NCBI GenBank assembly: GCA_021234155.1 | Contig: JAJEKV010000001.1 | Span: forward strand, 36,440,826-36,504,825 | Length of the DNA: 64,000 nt | From: Isoetes taiwanensis | Lineage: Eukaryota; Streptophyta; Lycopodiopsida; Isoetales; Isoetaceae | Reading direction: 5' to 3' | Shown here: one piece after another, positions 45,627-56,868 of the stretch | Layout: the number at the start of each line of letters is the position of its first letter | How positions within the stretch are numbered: the stretch's first letter is position 1 | Program-made: the position numbers and the translations under genes | The notes under the pieces: model-generated | Databases searched by the model: none | The model's input: only the letters and a program-made list of their open reading frames with translations | Told to the model about the DNA's origin: nothing

Positions 45627-46740
45627 CGGGGAGTGGGATCCCAAATCATTTCTGTTGCTACCATTAACACACTAAAACCGTTGGGCTAGAATGACAAGAC
45701 AGACACGGAAAAAAAAAAAAACAAATAAGGAAGGAAAGATTTGAAGCTCTAGGCTACAATGGATTCGAACCTCTAGGCTACAATGGCCTCACCAGAAACC
45801 CAATCGTCCATCTTTGCCAATACGCTCCTCAAACATGCAAATAAGTTTTTATTGACGTTTACTATTTGATAAAAATAATGACTATATCATATAAGATTTT
45901 TAGAGTTTATTCTCATGACCAGCAAGATCAGGTCTAATCCGGAGGAGCTGTTGAGCAGGTGCAGATTTGGAGCGGAAGTAGTTGCTTGAGATCTATTTCA
46001 GCCTTGGAAATGAACATCTTCCACAATCTTGACCCTCAAAGCAGAATATACATGAGTTTGCAGTTTAGTCAAAGCTCTCTGTCTTGTAGCATGTTTCTGT
46101 CATAGCTCTGTCTTGTAGCAAGTTCCGTCGGCATAATTTTGCTTCTTGCTCCATTCGAGAGCTCGGAGCGCCTATGTTCAATGAAAATGATCTTGATCTG
46201 CAGGCCTGTGACAAAGTTCTAGAAACTAGGTTTTTTTGTAATGGGGATTCATCCTAAGCATTCGTCTAGGTTGGAAGGCTCAATGACAACTTTTTTATTG
46301 ATTTGCCTCCCCATCAATTGCCCCTGTGGTGCTACGTGCTCTTGAATTACTAGAAAAAAAAATTCCTCAGGAACTGTAGCTTTCTCTTGGACGTTTTCAG
46401 AACATTATATGGCAATGAATGCTAGCTTTCTCTTACATTTTCAGAACATTATACTGCAATGAACGCTTGTGCATTTTGAACGTATCCATAAATCATGTCA
46501 GTAACAACAGTAAGAACCCTCAGCATTATAGCTTTATTTTGTTTCAGCACTTTGGTATAGAGGGTAACCCTTTGTTGCGAAAACAACTTGTTTAAAAGAG
46601 AAAACTAGGTCAGTTTTCTATCTTTCATCAAAGAATAGAAAGAAATGAAAATGGCATACGGATGCATGGCCACGCTAACTACAACTTATAATCTTCCTCA
46701 CTTTTTGTTGTTAGCTTGGTGTCAAAAGGTATAGAGGGTG
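45627..46740 (-). repeat. Composite repeat: tRNA-like segment and post-U6 spacer (right arm, copy 3)
   Basis: This is the inverted counterpart of 2240-3490. The GATTCGAACCTCTAGGCTACA motif occurs near 45761, and a duplicated GGCTACAATGG matches the small duplication in copy A, so copies A and C share that event. No coding sequence is supported. Confidence 0.75.
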
Positions 46741-46846
46741 GGAAGCCAAAGAACAATTGAAAATGGTGGGCATGCTATAAATGAGACTTTGCCATTTTGC
46801 CAAAAAAAGCATCGAATTTTAGCAAAAGAACAATCGAAGCCATGGG

Positions 46847-46949
46847 AAAAACATTTGGAGCATTTCTTGATTTATACGTGTCATCCTTGCGCAGAAGCCA
46901 TGCTAATTTTCTCCGTATCGTTCCAATTTTATCGAATGTCCAGAAGAAC
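46847..46949 (-). ncRNA. U6: U6 snRNA-like gene, copy 3
   Basis: The minus strand has the U6 layout with GATAAAATTGGAA, ACGGAGA, TTAGCATGG and GATGACACG. The terminator is damaged: GGTCCAAATTTTTTT is changed so that only five T remain after a G (CCAAATGTTTTT). The TATA box has lost two bases (CATAAAAAG), whereas the upstream element CTCCCACAAG is intact. This copy is the least likely to be transcribed correctly. Confidence 0.8.
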
Positions 46950-48255
46950 ATCAGAAATTTTGAAATTGAGCTTTTTATGCCTTGTGAATGCCCATTTATT
47001 CTTGTGGGAGATATGTTATGGCTAGTGCACAGTAAGTTTCTCTCTGTGTTTTAGGGTTTTTTCATTTAGGATGCGATGGATCTCTTCTTTCTTTTTCCTC
47101 ACGATTAGCTGAGAAACACAGTACGAACTGGGTTCCAACGCATTTGATTCTTGTCTTTGGAGCACCTTATTATTGTGTTCACGCTTCAAAGAGAGACCCT
47201 TGCTAAATTGTACAAAACTTTTACACATTCGTAATTTTCTGGATGCAAAGAGCTTGTCTCATGTCTTAAGGTTCTCTGAAACATCACTCCATTGCGGCAA
47301 GGCACAGCTTCGCCATCTTCGCCATCTTCTCCTACTTCACCGTGACCGTGGTCTTATATAAGGTGACCGTGTTACGTTGTAGCCACGTCTTTTGTCATTA
47401 CATTATGTGGGTTAATGTTTTTGTTTGTTTTTTAAACGTTGCCTTATCTGTGAGCCATCGATGGACGGCATATTCCTGGTTTGACCATGTTACGTTGTGG
47501 ATCATCAATATTAGCCAAGTCTTTTGTCACTACATTATGTGGGTTTATAGTGAACGGATTATTTCTCGACATAATATGACATTTCGTATAGCCAAAAAAA
47601 TGACATGGCATGAAATTTCATATGGTCTCCTTCTGAGATGAAAAATGAAGTACCCAAAGAAATGACATGACATGTCTTAAGGTCTCTATTGGACATATGG
47701 TCTGAAAAGAGCATTGCCATAATAAGCATACAATTTTTACAAGATCCTGCTTCGCCATCTTCACCATCTTCTCCTGCTTCACCGTGACCGTGGTCTTATA
47801 TAAGGTGACCATGGTCTTATATAAGGTGATCATGTGGGATGACCATGGTCTTATTTTTGTGGTCTTATATGAGGTGACCATGCGGGATGACTATGTTGTA
47901 GCAACATCTTTTGTCATTACATTATGTGGGTTTATGGTTTTATTTTTTCAATGTTACCTTACCTGTGAGCCATCGATGAACAGAATATTCCTGGTATTAT
48001 TTTATATAGGAACTGGTGTGGGATGATCGTGTTACATTGTGGATCAATATCAATATTAGCCAAGTCTTTTGTCTATGCGGGTTTGTGGTGAACGAAATAT
48101 TCCTGGCATTGTACTATTAACATTTTGCCCAAAACAATGACATGGCATTTCCTATAGTCTCTATTGGATATATGGTTTGAAAAGAGCATTGCCATAATAA
48201 ACATACACTTTTTACAAGACTATGGTGTCAAACTCATGCATTTATACAAGATGTA
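46950..48255 (-). repeat. Composite repeat: U6 upstream block and cassettes (right arm)
   Basis: This is the inverted counterpart of 1215-2107 and 9015-9540. It contains the open frame at 47228-47022 (MCKSFVQFSKGLSLKREH), matching part of the frame at 1751-2059. It also has TATATAAG boxes near 47355, 47800 and 47820 and a T-rich tract. No gene is supported. Confidence 0.72.
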
Positions 48256-48531
48256 TCACATACTGCCGTCATGTTGCAGTGTTGGAGGCCCTGTTTCAAG
48301 AGAACCACTGAAATGGCTATGCACCTTATCCCTTCCCTTCCCAGTCTGATCTAAAAGGGTTGATTCAAACAAAGCCCTTACATCTGTACCCTCAGTCAAA
48401 AGTGTGTTGAACACAGATACACATAAAGAGTCTTTGGTCTCTTTTCCATCAGGATAGAAATATATAGCCCACTCATGGCCCCCCAACTGTGAATATATAG
48501 CCAGCTATGTATTTTCTCGGAATAGTTATGC
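48256..48531 (-). pseudogene. BPM-type MATH domain fragment, copy D
   Basis: The minus-strand frame at 48486-48256 reads [54 protein letters not shown] and LQHDGSM stop. It is the cleanest copy together with F. The N-terminal side is partly deleted and the +1 shift is present. Confidence 0.87.
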
Positions 48532-49164
48532 GGGGAGTGGGATCCCAAATCATTTCTGTTGCTATTGTTAACACGCTAAAACCATTGGGCCAGAATGACA
48601 AGACAGAGACACAGAAACAAAAAACAAATAAGGAAGGAAAGAAATCTTCCTCTTTGGGTCGGAGGTTTCGAATCTCTAGGCTACAATGGCCTCACCAGAA
48701 ACCAAGCGGCCATCTTTGTCAATAAGCTCCTTAAACATACAAATAAGTTTTTATTGACGTTTACTATTTGATAAAAATAATGATTATATTATATAAGACT
48801 TTTAGGGTTTATTCTCATGACCTGCAAGATCAGACCAAGTCCAGTGGAGCTGTTGAGCAAGTGCAGATTTGAAGCGGAAGTGGTTGCTAATAGAAAAATT
48901 TATGGCTCTGCAAGAATTGGTGTGGGATGACCGTGTTACGTTGTGGATCAATATCAATATTAGCCAAGTCTTTTCTCATTACATTATGTGGGTTTATGGT
49001 GAATGGAATATTCCTAGCATTGTACTATTAACATTTTGCCCAAAAAATTGACGGCATTTCCTATGGTCTCTAATGGACATATGGTCTGAAAAGAGCATTG
49101 CCATAATAAACATACAATCTTTACAAGACCATGGTCTCAAACTCATGCATTTATACAAGATATA

Positions 49165-49451
49165 TCACATACTACCGTCATGCTGCAGCGTTGGAGGCCC
49201 TGCTTCAAGAGAACTACTGAAATGGCTATGCACCTTATGCCTTCCCTTCCCAGTCTGATCTAAAAGGGTTGATTCAAATAAAGCCCTCATATCTGTGCCC
49301 TCGCTTCAAAGTGTGTTGAACGCAGATACACATAAAGAGTCTTCGGTCTCTTTTCCATCAGGATAGAAATATATAGCCCATTCATGGTCCCACAACTATG
49401 AAAATCTCGATAGCTATGTATTTTCCCGGAATAGCCATGGATTTTAAAGTG
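49165..49451 (-). pseudogene. BPM-type MATH domain fragment, copy E
   Basis: This copy retains the N-terminal [10 protein letters not shown] in one frame, then the shared +1 shift. A further shift lies at CACACTTTGAAGCGAGG (near 49305), where other copies read CACACTTTTGAGCGAGG. The 3' end ([16 protein letters not shown]) matches copies D and F. It is non-functional. Confidence 0.82.
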
Positions 49452-49578
49452 CGGGGAGTGGAATCCCAAATCATTTCTGTTGCTACCGTTAACACACTAA
49501 AACTGCTGGGCCAGAATGATAAGTCAGAGACACAGAAACAAAAAAAAAAAAAATAAGGAAGGAAAGAAAACTTCCTCT

Positions 49579-49631
49579 TTGGGTCGGAGGATTCGAACCT
49601 CTAGGCTACAATGGCCTCACCAGAAACCCAA
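49579..49631 (-). other. tRNA-like 53-nt segment (right arm copy)
   Basis: The reverse complement of the segment at 10977-11029, with ACCCAA at the 3' end giving a fully paired six-base acceptor-like stem with TTGGGT. It contains the B-box-like GGTTCGAATCC. It lies upstream of MATH copy E. Confidence 0.35.
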
Positions 49632-51039
49632 TCGGCCATCTTTGCCAATAAGCTCCTCAAACATACAAATAAGTTTTTATTGATGTTTACTATTTGATAA
49701 AAATAATGACTATAACATATAAAACTTTTAGGGTTTATTCTCATGACCTGCAAGACTGCCAGGTCCAGTGGAGCTGTTGAGCAGGTGCAGATTTGAAGCG
49801 GAAGTGGTTGCTAATAGAAAAATTTATGGCTCTGCAAGAATTGGTGTGGGATGACCGTGTTACATTGTGGATCAATATCAATATTAGCCAAGTCTTTTTT
49901 AATTACATTATGTGGGTTTATGGTGAATGGAATATTCCTAGCATTGTACTATTAACATTTTGCCCAAAAAGTTGACGACATTTCCTATGGTCTCTAATGG
50001 ACATATGGTCTGAAAAGAGCATTGCCATAATAAACATACGTTTTTGGATGACATGCTTATACGCTTATAAGCATTGCCACGTATACGTCAATGGCTTATA
50101 GCTTTTTTAATATGCTTATTGCAAATCAAGACATGGTGCTTAAGGTATGTGGATTTTCATGCAATGACATTTTTAAAGATACTAGCGCTATCACTTTTGG
50201 AATGGCATTCGATTATTTGGTAAATGTTTGTAACCACATTGAATTTAGATTAGGTAATTGAGGAGTTCAAAAAACAGGAAATGTTGAATACAAGGCGGAT
50301 AAGAATATCCTCCAGGTGCGCTTTTCTAGTGGTGCCATTTCGTACTTTGACTCGATGTTCTTGCAATAAAGCTTGTGCATAGGCCTCCATTCAATTGGTG
50401 AATACGAGAATTTTAAATATTTACTTGACCATTTGATATTAAACTTACCCTCTTGCATTTTAAATTAGGCAATTGAGGCGTTCAAAAGGTTAATATCATG
50501 AAATAAGAACATCGTCTATGTGCCATTAGTAAAATAACATTCTAGGATTCGATGTTCTTGCAAATGAACTCCACACAGGTAAATTTCTTATTTGAGGTTA
50601 ACGAGGCTTGTTTTTCTTTGGCTGGATGCCTTTGATTAGATATACAAAATGATGCTATTCAGAATATCATGTATTGAAATAGTACAGATTTGATCTGGAA
50701 GCATTGTAACCAGCATTTTCTGTTGTGTGCTATATAGTCGCATTGTTTATGTCAATAGTGCCAATATCCCATCTAGAACTGCTTAGGACAAGCATCGGCA
50801 GAACGTGCAATTGTGCTTCATACAATTGTTGCAGTTGTGAAATCTGAGAACTTCTGGGTATGAGAATGAATCCGTATGCTTAATACCATTTAGAAGGCTT
50901 GATATTACACAAAGAAGGTTCAACATGAAACAACAAAACAAAAACATGCAACCCTCCATGATGGTGATGAACACCCAGGGGAATACTATCTAATACCTGA
51001 AGTGCTATTTGTGCATCACCTTCCTTGCTACTTATGCTC

Positions 51040-51990
51040 ATTGACGATTGTTTGGTGGTTTGGAGTGGCTAGCTCTGCGTCTCTTATCAGATAAAGATTT
51101 CTAGGTTATATTTGCTTCCTACTTCCTATTTTTCTGATGAATATCTATATCCACTTTTTGCATGGATGCATATGTGAGAGTTTTTTACAGCAGGAAAATC
51201 TATGCATTCCTGCATTTTGAGAATGATGTCCCTCTAATGCTGAACCTTTGGCCTTAACGTGCTTCGTGCATATGCAAAGTGTGGACACCTGAGGATAAAT
51301 TGTAGCATCAGGATGAAACCAGTCAAACTCTACTTCATTTATATTTTAGATGCATGTCTTAGGTTATCTTCAAATATGGCAAATGCGCCCATTCTGACAG
51401 CCCAGCCCTCTTTCCTTCACAATTTGCTTGAGCTCCTTTCTTCATGTTTTCTTTAGCTTTATCATTTTCTGACCCAACTGTAGCTAGATATTTGAGACAA
51501 AAATGAGCTTAACATGAATTTGTTGTCTATCTACCTTTCCAGAGCAAGATGATTTTACACAAGATGCTTTGTGTGTATGCAAGTGGGAATGTGAGTCGAC
51601 TTTGCAACCTGATGGTAAAGGTGAAATCCCTCAGGAACAAAGGCTGGCATCTCTATGTGAATTTCCAAACGACTCTTTTTATGATGGTAATCTACAATGC
51701 ATGGACTTGATTTAGCTTCCTGCATTTTGATCATCTTCGTTCACTTCTAAAAAGCTTTGGCTGGGTTAAGGCATTGGAGTCTTCAAATATTCCTAGATCT
51801 TGGAAGGCTCGTTTTCTTTAGCTCTTTTTTATGTTGGCTTGCCTTGAAAGGCTGGAGCAAAAGATGTCTGACTTTAAGGTTGATTTAAGTTACAAGCATA
51901 ATATTATGACTACAATTGCGCCAACATCCATGGAATGCTTGTCCCTCTTTCTGAAAGCTTTTTTTTTGTAAACAAGTAATGGCTGGCTTC
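51040..51990 (+). pseudogene. Fragments of an unidentified spliced gene (right copy)
   Basis: This is the inverted counterpart of 18601-19653, now on the plus strand. Segments are LSSNMANAPILTAQPSFLHN (about 51370-51430), FTQDALCVCKWECESTLQPD to FPNDSFYDG with a GTAATC donor (51555-51692), FDHLRSLLKSFGWVKALESS to a stop (about 51728-51825) and MLACLERLEQKM (from about 51834). The first segment (DDCLEWLALHL in the left copy) is broken here by a small insertion and a TAG. The protein is not recognised. Confidence 0.5.
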
Positions 51991-53502
51991 CTGGGGCGAA
52001 CAGGATGTAATGGCTCAACAGGATGTAACAGGATGGAATAACAAAATGCTGTTCATATCAGACATACCTTGAATATCAGGTGCAAAATGTTGTTATGTTA
52101 TTAAATCATTTACGGCGCAAAATGCCTGTTTTGTAGATGTTAATTGGGGGCAATCTAGATGTTCGAAAGTGATGCATTTAGGTCCATAATTGCGTACACG
52201 AGTAATGTGCTTCCTGGGCGGCCATCTCTTAGTCCTTACGATGCTTTCCCAATGGAGATTGAGATGAAATAATCTGCAGAGTCATGTACGTTCTAGGCAT
52301 GGAATAACAATATGCTGTTCATATCAGATATCTTGGCTGGCAATGATGTGCAGACAGACACCATCTTTTTCAACAAAAATTTTAGTGTCAGAACCAGTGG
52401 TTCTGCCAGCATCACAATCACATATCAGACTCAAAAGACTCAAAATATCAGACTCAAAGAGACACCTAAATGTTGACTAATTCTTTCAAAAGGTCTTTGT
52501 TATAAAACTAGATCTCATACTTGCAGCGCAACGAATTGTTGATGGAAGTTTTGATGACAGCTGATATTAAAATAGATCTAACAAAATGAACAGCCACAAT
52601 TTCATGCAAACTGTTCTCAAGCACATTAACCCATGTTCTTGAAGTGCACAAACAACAGTTTTCAACAAGGCAAGGCAATATGCCGGAAAGAAAGCAGTCA
52701 ACAACAACAACAAACTTCTGTTCAATGCTCTGGCCAACAGCATGTATTTATCAGTTAACTTGATCTTCAAGAATGCTACTTGAGTTCATTTACTTAAATA
52801 ACGCATCTCTGTATGATAAAGGTTCTGTATGATAAAGGTGCTGCGCTGTGGTATTTGTAAACACCATAATGCAATTTATTACCCAATCCTGGCTTATTTC
52901 TCAATGCAAGAGTTGCAGATTTAACATGACTCATATGTCTTTCTCTTCAATCTTGATAATGACTCGTTAATTGAAAATCAAAATCTTTTTAGCAGTGTCA
53001 AATTGATCAAGCCATCCATTTAATACTTCTAGCCCGACATGGCAAGGATCCTCCATAAATCTAAGAAACCATTTTTGAGTCTTTATGCAATTGCTAGTCC
53101 AAAACCCTTGGTCGCGACTAACGTTAAAGGAGCATATGGCTGGTTGGTTGCACGACTAGCACACAAGGCGATAGAAGTAGTTAAAGGAGCATTATGGCTG
53201 GTTGGTTGCGCGGCTAGCACACAAGCGAAGAATGAAGTACTTACTCGCTTCGCCACTAGTAATGAGGCACTAACGGCTAGAGCACAAGCACTAATAGCTC
53301 AATTATTCTTTGTAGCTACTAAAGAATGTAAAAACCGTTGACAACATTGTGATAAATATTACAAATGGCGGTCTTGATAACAATACAAGCGGTGAGTATT
53401 TACAAAAGGCACATTCTGCCAGATTATTTACAAGTATTTTCAAATGGCAGCTATCCAAGGTAATAAATGTACAAGTCTGTTATGACCAACAGCCATGCAA
53501 CT

Positions 53503-54057
53503 TCAATAACTGTATACAAGTGGCTGAATGTGTACAGAAGCCAAGTTATGATTGGCATCCTGGATCTTTTTATTGCGACGCCGATTGGCATCCTGGATCC
53601 TTTTATTGCGGTGCCGAGCTTGAGATGGCCTCAGTTTGCCCCCGATGGTCCAGTCCCTGTCGCAGTGCCTACAGTAATACCTCAGTTGGTTTACTTTTTT
53701 ATTCTCAAAATAGTCGAAACGGGTGTCACTACTGAAACACCGAGGGCAGTCATACTTGGGCATGATCGTCTTCTGCCTTTTCATCCTTGGAGCTGCTGTC
53801 ACTTGTTGCTCCTGTTGATGCCATTGGTTCTGATACACGGCTGCCATGCTTGTCATAGCTTGTTGACTTCTAATTGCAAATGATGCATTGACCATGGACT
53901 TTTCCTGACAATGCCCTCCTGCCAATAAGCCATCAAATTCACCCCGACCAGATGCAACCTGTTGTGGTGGTGTTTCTGCAAGTATTCCCTGTCCATCAAA
54001 CATATGATTGTCTTTGTTTAGCAATTCTGCCTGTGCCAACATGGCATCAAACTTCAT
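53503..54057 (-). CDS. Dof-type zinc-finger segment of the composite element (copy 2)
   Basis: The 184-codon frame contains CPRCFSSDTRFDYFENKKV, then RYYCRHCDRDWTIGGKLR. The Cys at residues 104, 107, 129 and 132 give CX2CX21CX2C, the exact spacing of plant Dof DNA-binding domains, with the T(K/R)F, WT.GG.LR and upstream Lys/Arg context of that family. Dof proteins bind AAAG sites. The usual FCYYNNY is FDYFENK here, so DNA binding may differ. Upstream residues repeat the EFDAMLAQ motif of the charged ORF. A duplicated basic tail (RNKRIQDANRR and RNKKIQDANHN) follows. It is separated from the charged ORF (ending at 54277) by frame slips in the duplicated segment. Ligands are intact, unlike copy 1. 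Confidence 0.75.
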   Translation of the reverse strand: MKFDAMLAQAELLNKDNHMFDGQGILAETPPQQVASGRGEFDGLLAGGHCQEKSMVNASFAIRSQQAMTSMAAVYQNQWHQQEQQVTAAPRMKRQKTIMPKYDCPRCFSSDTRFDYFENKKVNQLRYYCRHCDRDWTIGGKLRPSQARHRNKRIQDANRRRNKKIQDANHNLASVHIQPLVYSY

Positions 54058-54276
54058 CCCACCAACATGCTACTTCTTGTGTTGCTTCTTCCTCATCCCT
54101 ATCTTCTGTTTGTGCCAACACGCCATCAAACTCATCTCAGCAACATGTCTCATCATCACCCCTGCTTGCGTCCATCAAACATATGATTGTCTTTGTTTAG
54201 CAAATCTGCCTGTGCCAACATGGCATCAAACGCATTCCAGCAACATGCTACTGCTTGTGTTGCTTTTTTGTCATCC

Positions 54277-55116
54277 CTATCTTCTGTTTGTGCAACATGT
54301 CTCATCATCATCCCTGCTTGCTTCCTTTCGCTTCTTATTGTTGACCGAGACATTAATCAAGTCAAGCATGTCTTCATGATCATTTTCTTGTGATGAGGCT
54401 CCTGATTGCTCTAGTCTTGTTGGCAAGTCTTCATCAAACAATTCCTCAAGGACTGGCAAGTCTATCTTTGACAACAAGCCATCTACTTCGTCAGTGACAT
54501 TGACCACGTCAAGCATGTCCCTATGTTCCTCTAAACCTACCTCACATAGCGTAGGCAAGTCTTCATCAAACAATTCTTGAAGGCTTGGTAACTCAATGTT
54601 TGCCAACAACGCATTTACTTCATTGATATCCCCGTCTTTTTCTTTTTGATTCTTGGCGTTGACAAAGTCAATCATATCTCCATGTTCCTCTAGTCTTGGT
54701 AAGTCTTCATCAAACAATTCCTCAAGGGTTTGAGAGCCTACAACATTTTGCCCTTTTTTTTGCTTCAAGTCATCTTCTTGTGATGGAGAATTGAAATTTT
54801 CTTGGGCCAACAAGTCATGCAACATGGCAACTTCTTCCTCAAAAAACAACATACCTTTCTGTTGCTCCAAATAGCTGAATTCCTCCATCATCTTCACTTT
54901 TGTGGGCTTCGCCATATTCTTCAACTTATTGAGAAGCTCAACCTTAGCCCTATTCTTTTGCTCCAAATAGCTGAATTCCTCTATCTTCTCTATCTGTTCA
55001 AGCTTCTTTTTTGTGTTCTTCATTTTTCTAGACTTTTTAACACCTTCACCCTTTGCCGTCTTGCACTTCTTAAGAGCTTCACCCTGCTTTGCCATCTTCA
55101 TTTCCGTGTTCTTCAT
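54277..55116 (-). CDS. Charged repeat protein of the composite element (copy 2)
   Basis: The Met at 55116 starts the same protein as at 15509, with the EEFSYL motifs, three LxELFDEDLP repeats and the SSQENDHEDMLDLINV end. It stops at 54277 shortly after DDDETCC. The frame is also open upstream through the promoter array to 55260, but that part is repetitive octamer sequence and is unlikely to be translated. Identity to copy 1 is very high, so duplication is fairly recent. The zinc-finger segment lies directly downstream at 54057-53503. Splicing or frameshifting would be needed to join them. Confidence 0.6.
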   Translation of the reverse strand: MKNTEMKMAKQGEALKKCKTAKGEGVKKSRKMKNTKKKLEQIEKIEEFSYLEQKNRAKVELLNKLKNMAKPTKVKMMEEFSYLEQQKGMLFFEEEVAMLHDLLAQENFNSPSQEDDLKQKKGQNVVGSQTLEELFDEDLPRLEEHGDMIDFVNAKNQKEKDGDINEVNALLANIELPSLQELFDEDLPTLCEVGLEEHRDMLDVVNVTDEVDGLLSKIDLPVLEELFDEDLPTRLEQSGASSQENDHEDMLDLINVSVNNKKRKEASRDDDETCCTNRR

Positions 55117-55250
55117 TTTGGCTGACCGTGTTCTTATATAGGCTAACCGAGTGGAATTATATAGGCTGACCGAGTGGAATGACCGTGTAGGATGACCGTG
55201 GCTTGACCGCGTGAGATGACCGTGTCGTGTGCGATGACCGTGTAGATTTT
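55117..55250 (-). promoter_or_regulatory. TGACCGTG array with TATA boxes (copy 2)
   Basis: Eight TGACCGTG-like octamers (with TGACCGAG, TGACCGCG and TAACCGAG variants) and two TTATATAGG boxes lie in about 125 bases on the plus strand, that is, upstream of the minus-strand ORF. The arrangement matches 15415-15508, with one extra TATA/octamer unit. TGAC is the W-box core; whether WRKY or other factors bind is not known. Confidence 0.6.
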
Positions 55251-55260
55251 TTTTTTGCAA

Positions 55261-56832
55261 CCATATCTTCTAATAATATCTTCTAATAACCATATCTTCT
55301 AATAATACCACGCAGTTCATTGGGTGAACGGAATATTCTTGGCATTGCTCCATAACCAGATCTTCTGATAATATCACGATAATATCACGCAGTTCACTGG
55401 CTGAAGAGAGCTCGGGACCTATTTCAGCCTTGGAAATGAACATCTCCCACAATCTTGGCCCCCAAATCGGAATATACATGAGTTTGCAGTTTAGTCAAAG
55501 CTCTCTGTCCTGTAGCCAGTTTCTGTCATAGCTTTTTGTCTTGTAGCAAGTTCCCTCGTCATGATTTTGTTTCTTGATCCATTCAAAAGCTCAATTTGCC
55601 TATTTTCAATGAAAATGATCTTGATCTGGAGGCCTGTGACAAAGATCTAGAAACTAGGTTTTTTCGTAATGGGGATTCATCCTAAGCATTCGTTTTAGTT
55701 GGAAGGCTCAATGACACAATTTTATGAGACTTTGTGAGACACACTACAATAAGAATCTGAGACCTCCGGTTCGACAACTTTTTTATTGATTTGCCTACGG
55801 TGCTACGTGCTCTTAAATTAGTAGAAAAAATAATTTCCTCGAGAGGCTGTAGCTTTCTCTTGGATGTTTTGAGAACATTATACCGGCAATGAATGATAGC
55901 TTTCTCTTGGACATTTTGAACATTATCGCAATGAGCGCCGCGCATTTTGAAGCGATACCCATAAATCATGACAAGAATAACAAAGAAGAACCCTCAAACA
56001 TTATAGCTTTATTTGGTTTTAGCACTTTGGTATAGAGGGCAACCCTTTGTTGCAAAAACAACTTGTTTAAAAGAGAAAAAACTAGATCAGTTTTCTATCC
56101 TCCATCAAAGAATAGAAAGAAATGAAAATGGCATACGGATGCATGGCCACGCTGACTACAACTTCTAATCTTCCTCACTTTTTGTTGTTAGCTTGGTGTC
56201 AAAAGGTATAAAGGGTGGGAAAGAACAATCGGAGCTGTGGGAAAAAAAATTTGGACCATTTCTTGATTTATACGTGTCATCCTTTGCGGGGAGGCGATGC
56301 TAATTTTCTCCGTATTGTTCCAATTTTATCGGATGTCCATAAGAACATTAGAAATTTTGAAATTGAGCTTTTTATATGCCTTGTGAATGCCCATTTATTC
56401 CTGTGCGAGATATGTTATGGCTAGTGCAGAGTAAGTCTCTCTGTGTTTTAGGGTTTTTTTTCATTTAGGGTGCGATGGATCTCTTCTTTCTTTTTCCTCA
56501 CGATTAGCTCAGAAACACAGTACGAACTGGGTTCCAACGCATTTGGGGATTCTTGTCTTTGGAGCACCTTATTATTGTGCTGACGCTTCAAAAAGAGACC
56601 CTTGCTATATTGTACAAAGCTTTTATGCATCTGCAATTTTCTAGATGCAAAGAGCTTGTCTCTTGTCTTAAGGTTCTCTGAAACATCACTCCATTGTGGC
56701 AAGGCACAGCTTCGATATCTTCGCCATCTTCTCCTGCTTCACCGTGACCGTGGTCTTATATAAGGTGACCGTGTGGGATGAGCGTTGTTACGTTGTAGCC
56801 ACGTCTTTTGTCATTACATTATGTGGGTTAAT

Positions 56833-56841
<9 letters not shown>
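55261..56841 (-). repeat. Composite repeat: spacer, U6 block and upstream frame (right arm, copy 4)
   Basis: This is the inverted counterpart of 1700-3130. It includes the TAGAAGATAT short tandem repeat (55266-55310), U6 copy 4, the open frame at 56702-56448 (MPQWSDVSENLK) and a TATA cassette at 56755. It ends at a T-run (56838-56866) that is longer than the T-rich tracts of other copies. Confidence 0.75.
56242..56346 (-). ncRNA. U6: U6 snRNA-like gene, copy 4
   Basis: It has the U6 layout with ACGGAGA, TTAGCAT and an eight-T terminator. The middle is altered (GCCTCCCCGCAAAGGATG replaces GCTCCTGCGCAAGGATG), which would disturb the region that pairs with U4. The TATA box CATATAAAAA is intact, and the upstream element is changed to CTCGCACAG. 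Confidence 0.8.

Positions 56842-56866
<25 letters not shown>

Positions 56867-56868
<2 letters not shown>

Larger units (their letters stand above)
48869..50040 (-). repeat. Tandem duplication of a unit of about 924 bases containing a MATH fragment
   Basis: The segment starting AAGCGGAAGTGGTTGCTAAT at 48869 recurs almost unchanged at 49793, and MATH copies D and E are about 909 bases apart. The region is therefore a short tandem array of MATH units. The second unit is cut at about 50040, where unrelated sequence joins at ACATACG. Confidence 0.8.
50182..56215 (-). repeat. Right copy of the 6-kb inverted duplication
   Basis: It is inverted relative to 14489-20522 and carries the same modules. 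It continues beyond the point where the left copy is cut by gypsy 1, through U6 copy 4 to about 56840. Homology ends at 50182 on the other side. Between 50041 and 50181 lies a short sequence with ACGTATACGT and ATGCTTAT..ATAAGCAT palindromes that is not present next to the left copy. Confidence 0.85.

Noticed and set aside
53039-53341. 100-codon plus-strand frame as a gene
   Set aside because: It lies in the inverted duplicate over tandem CAACCAACCAGCC-type sequence. The corresponding frame in the left copy is not open and no domain is visible.
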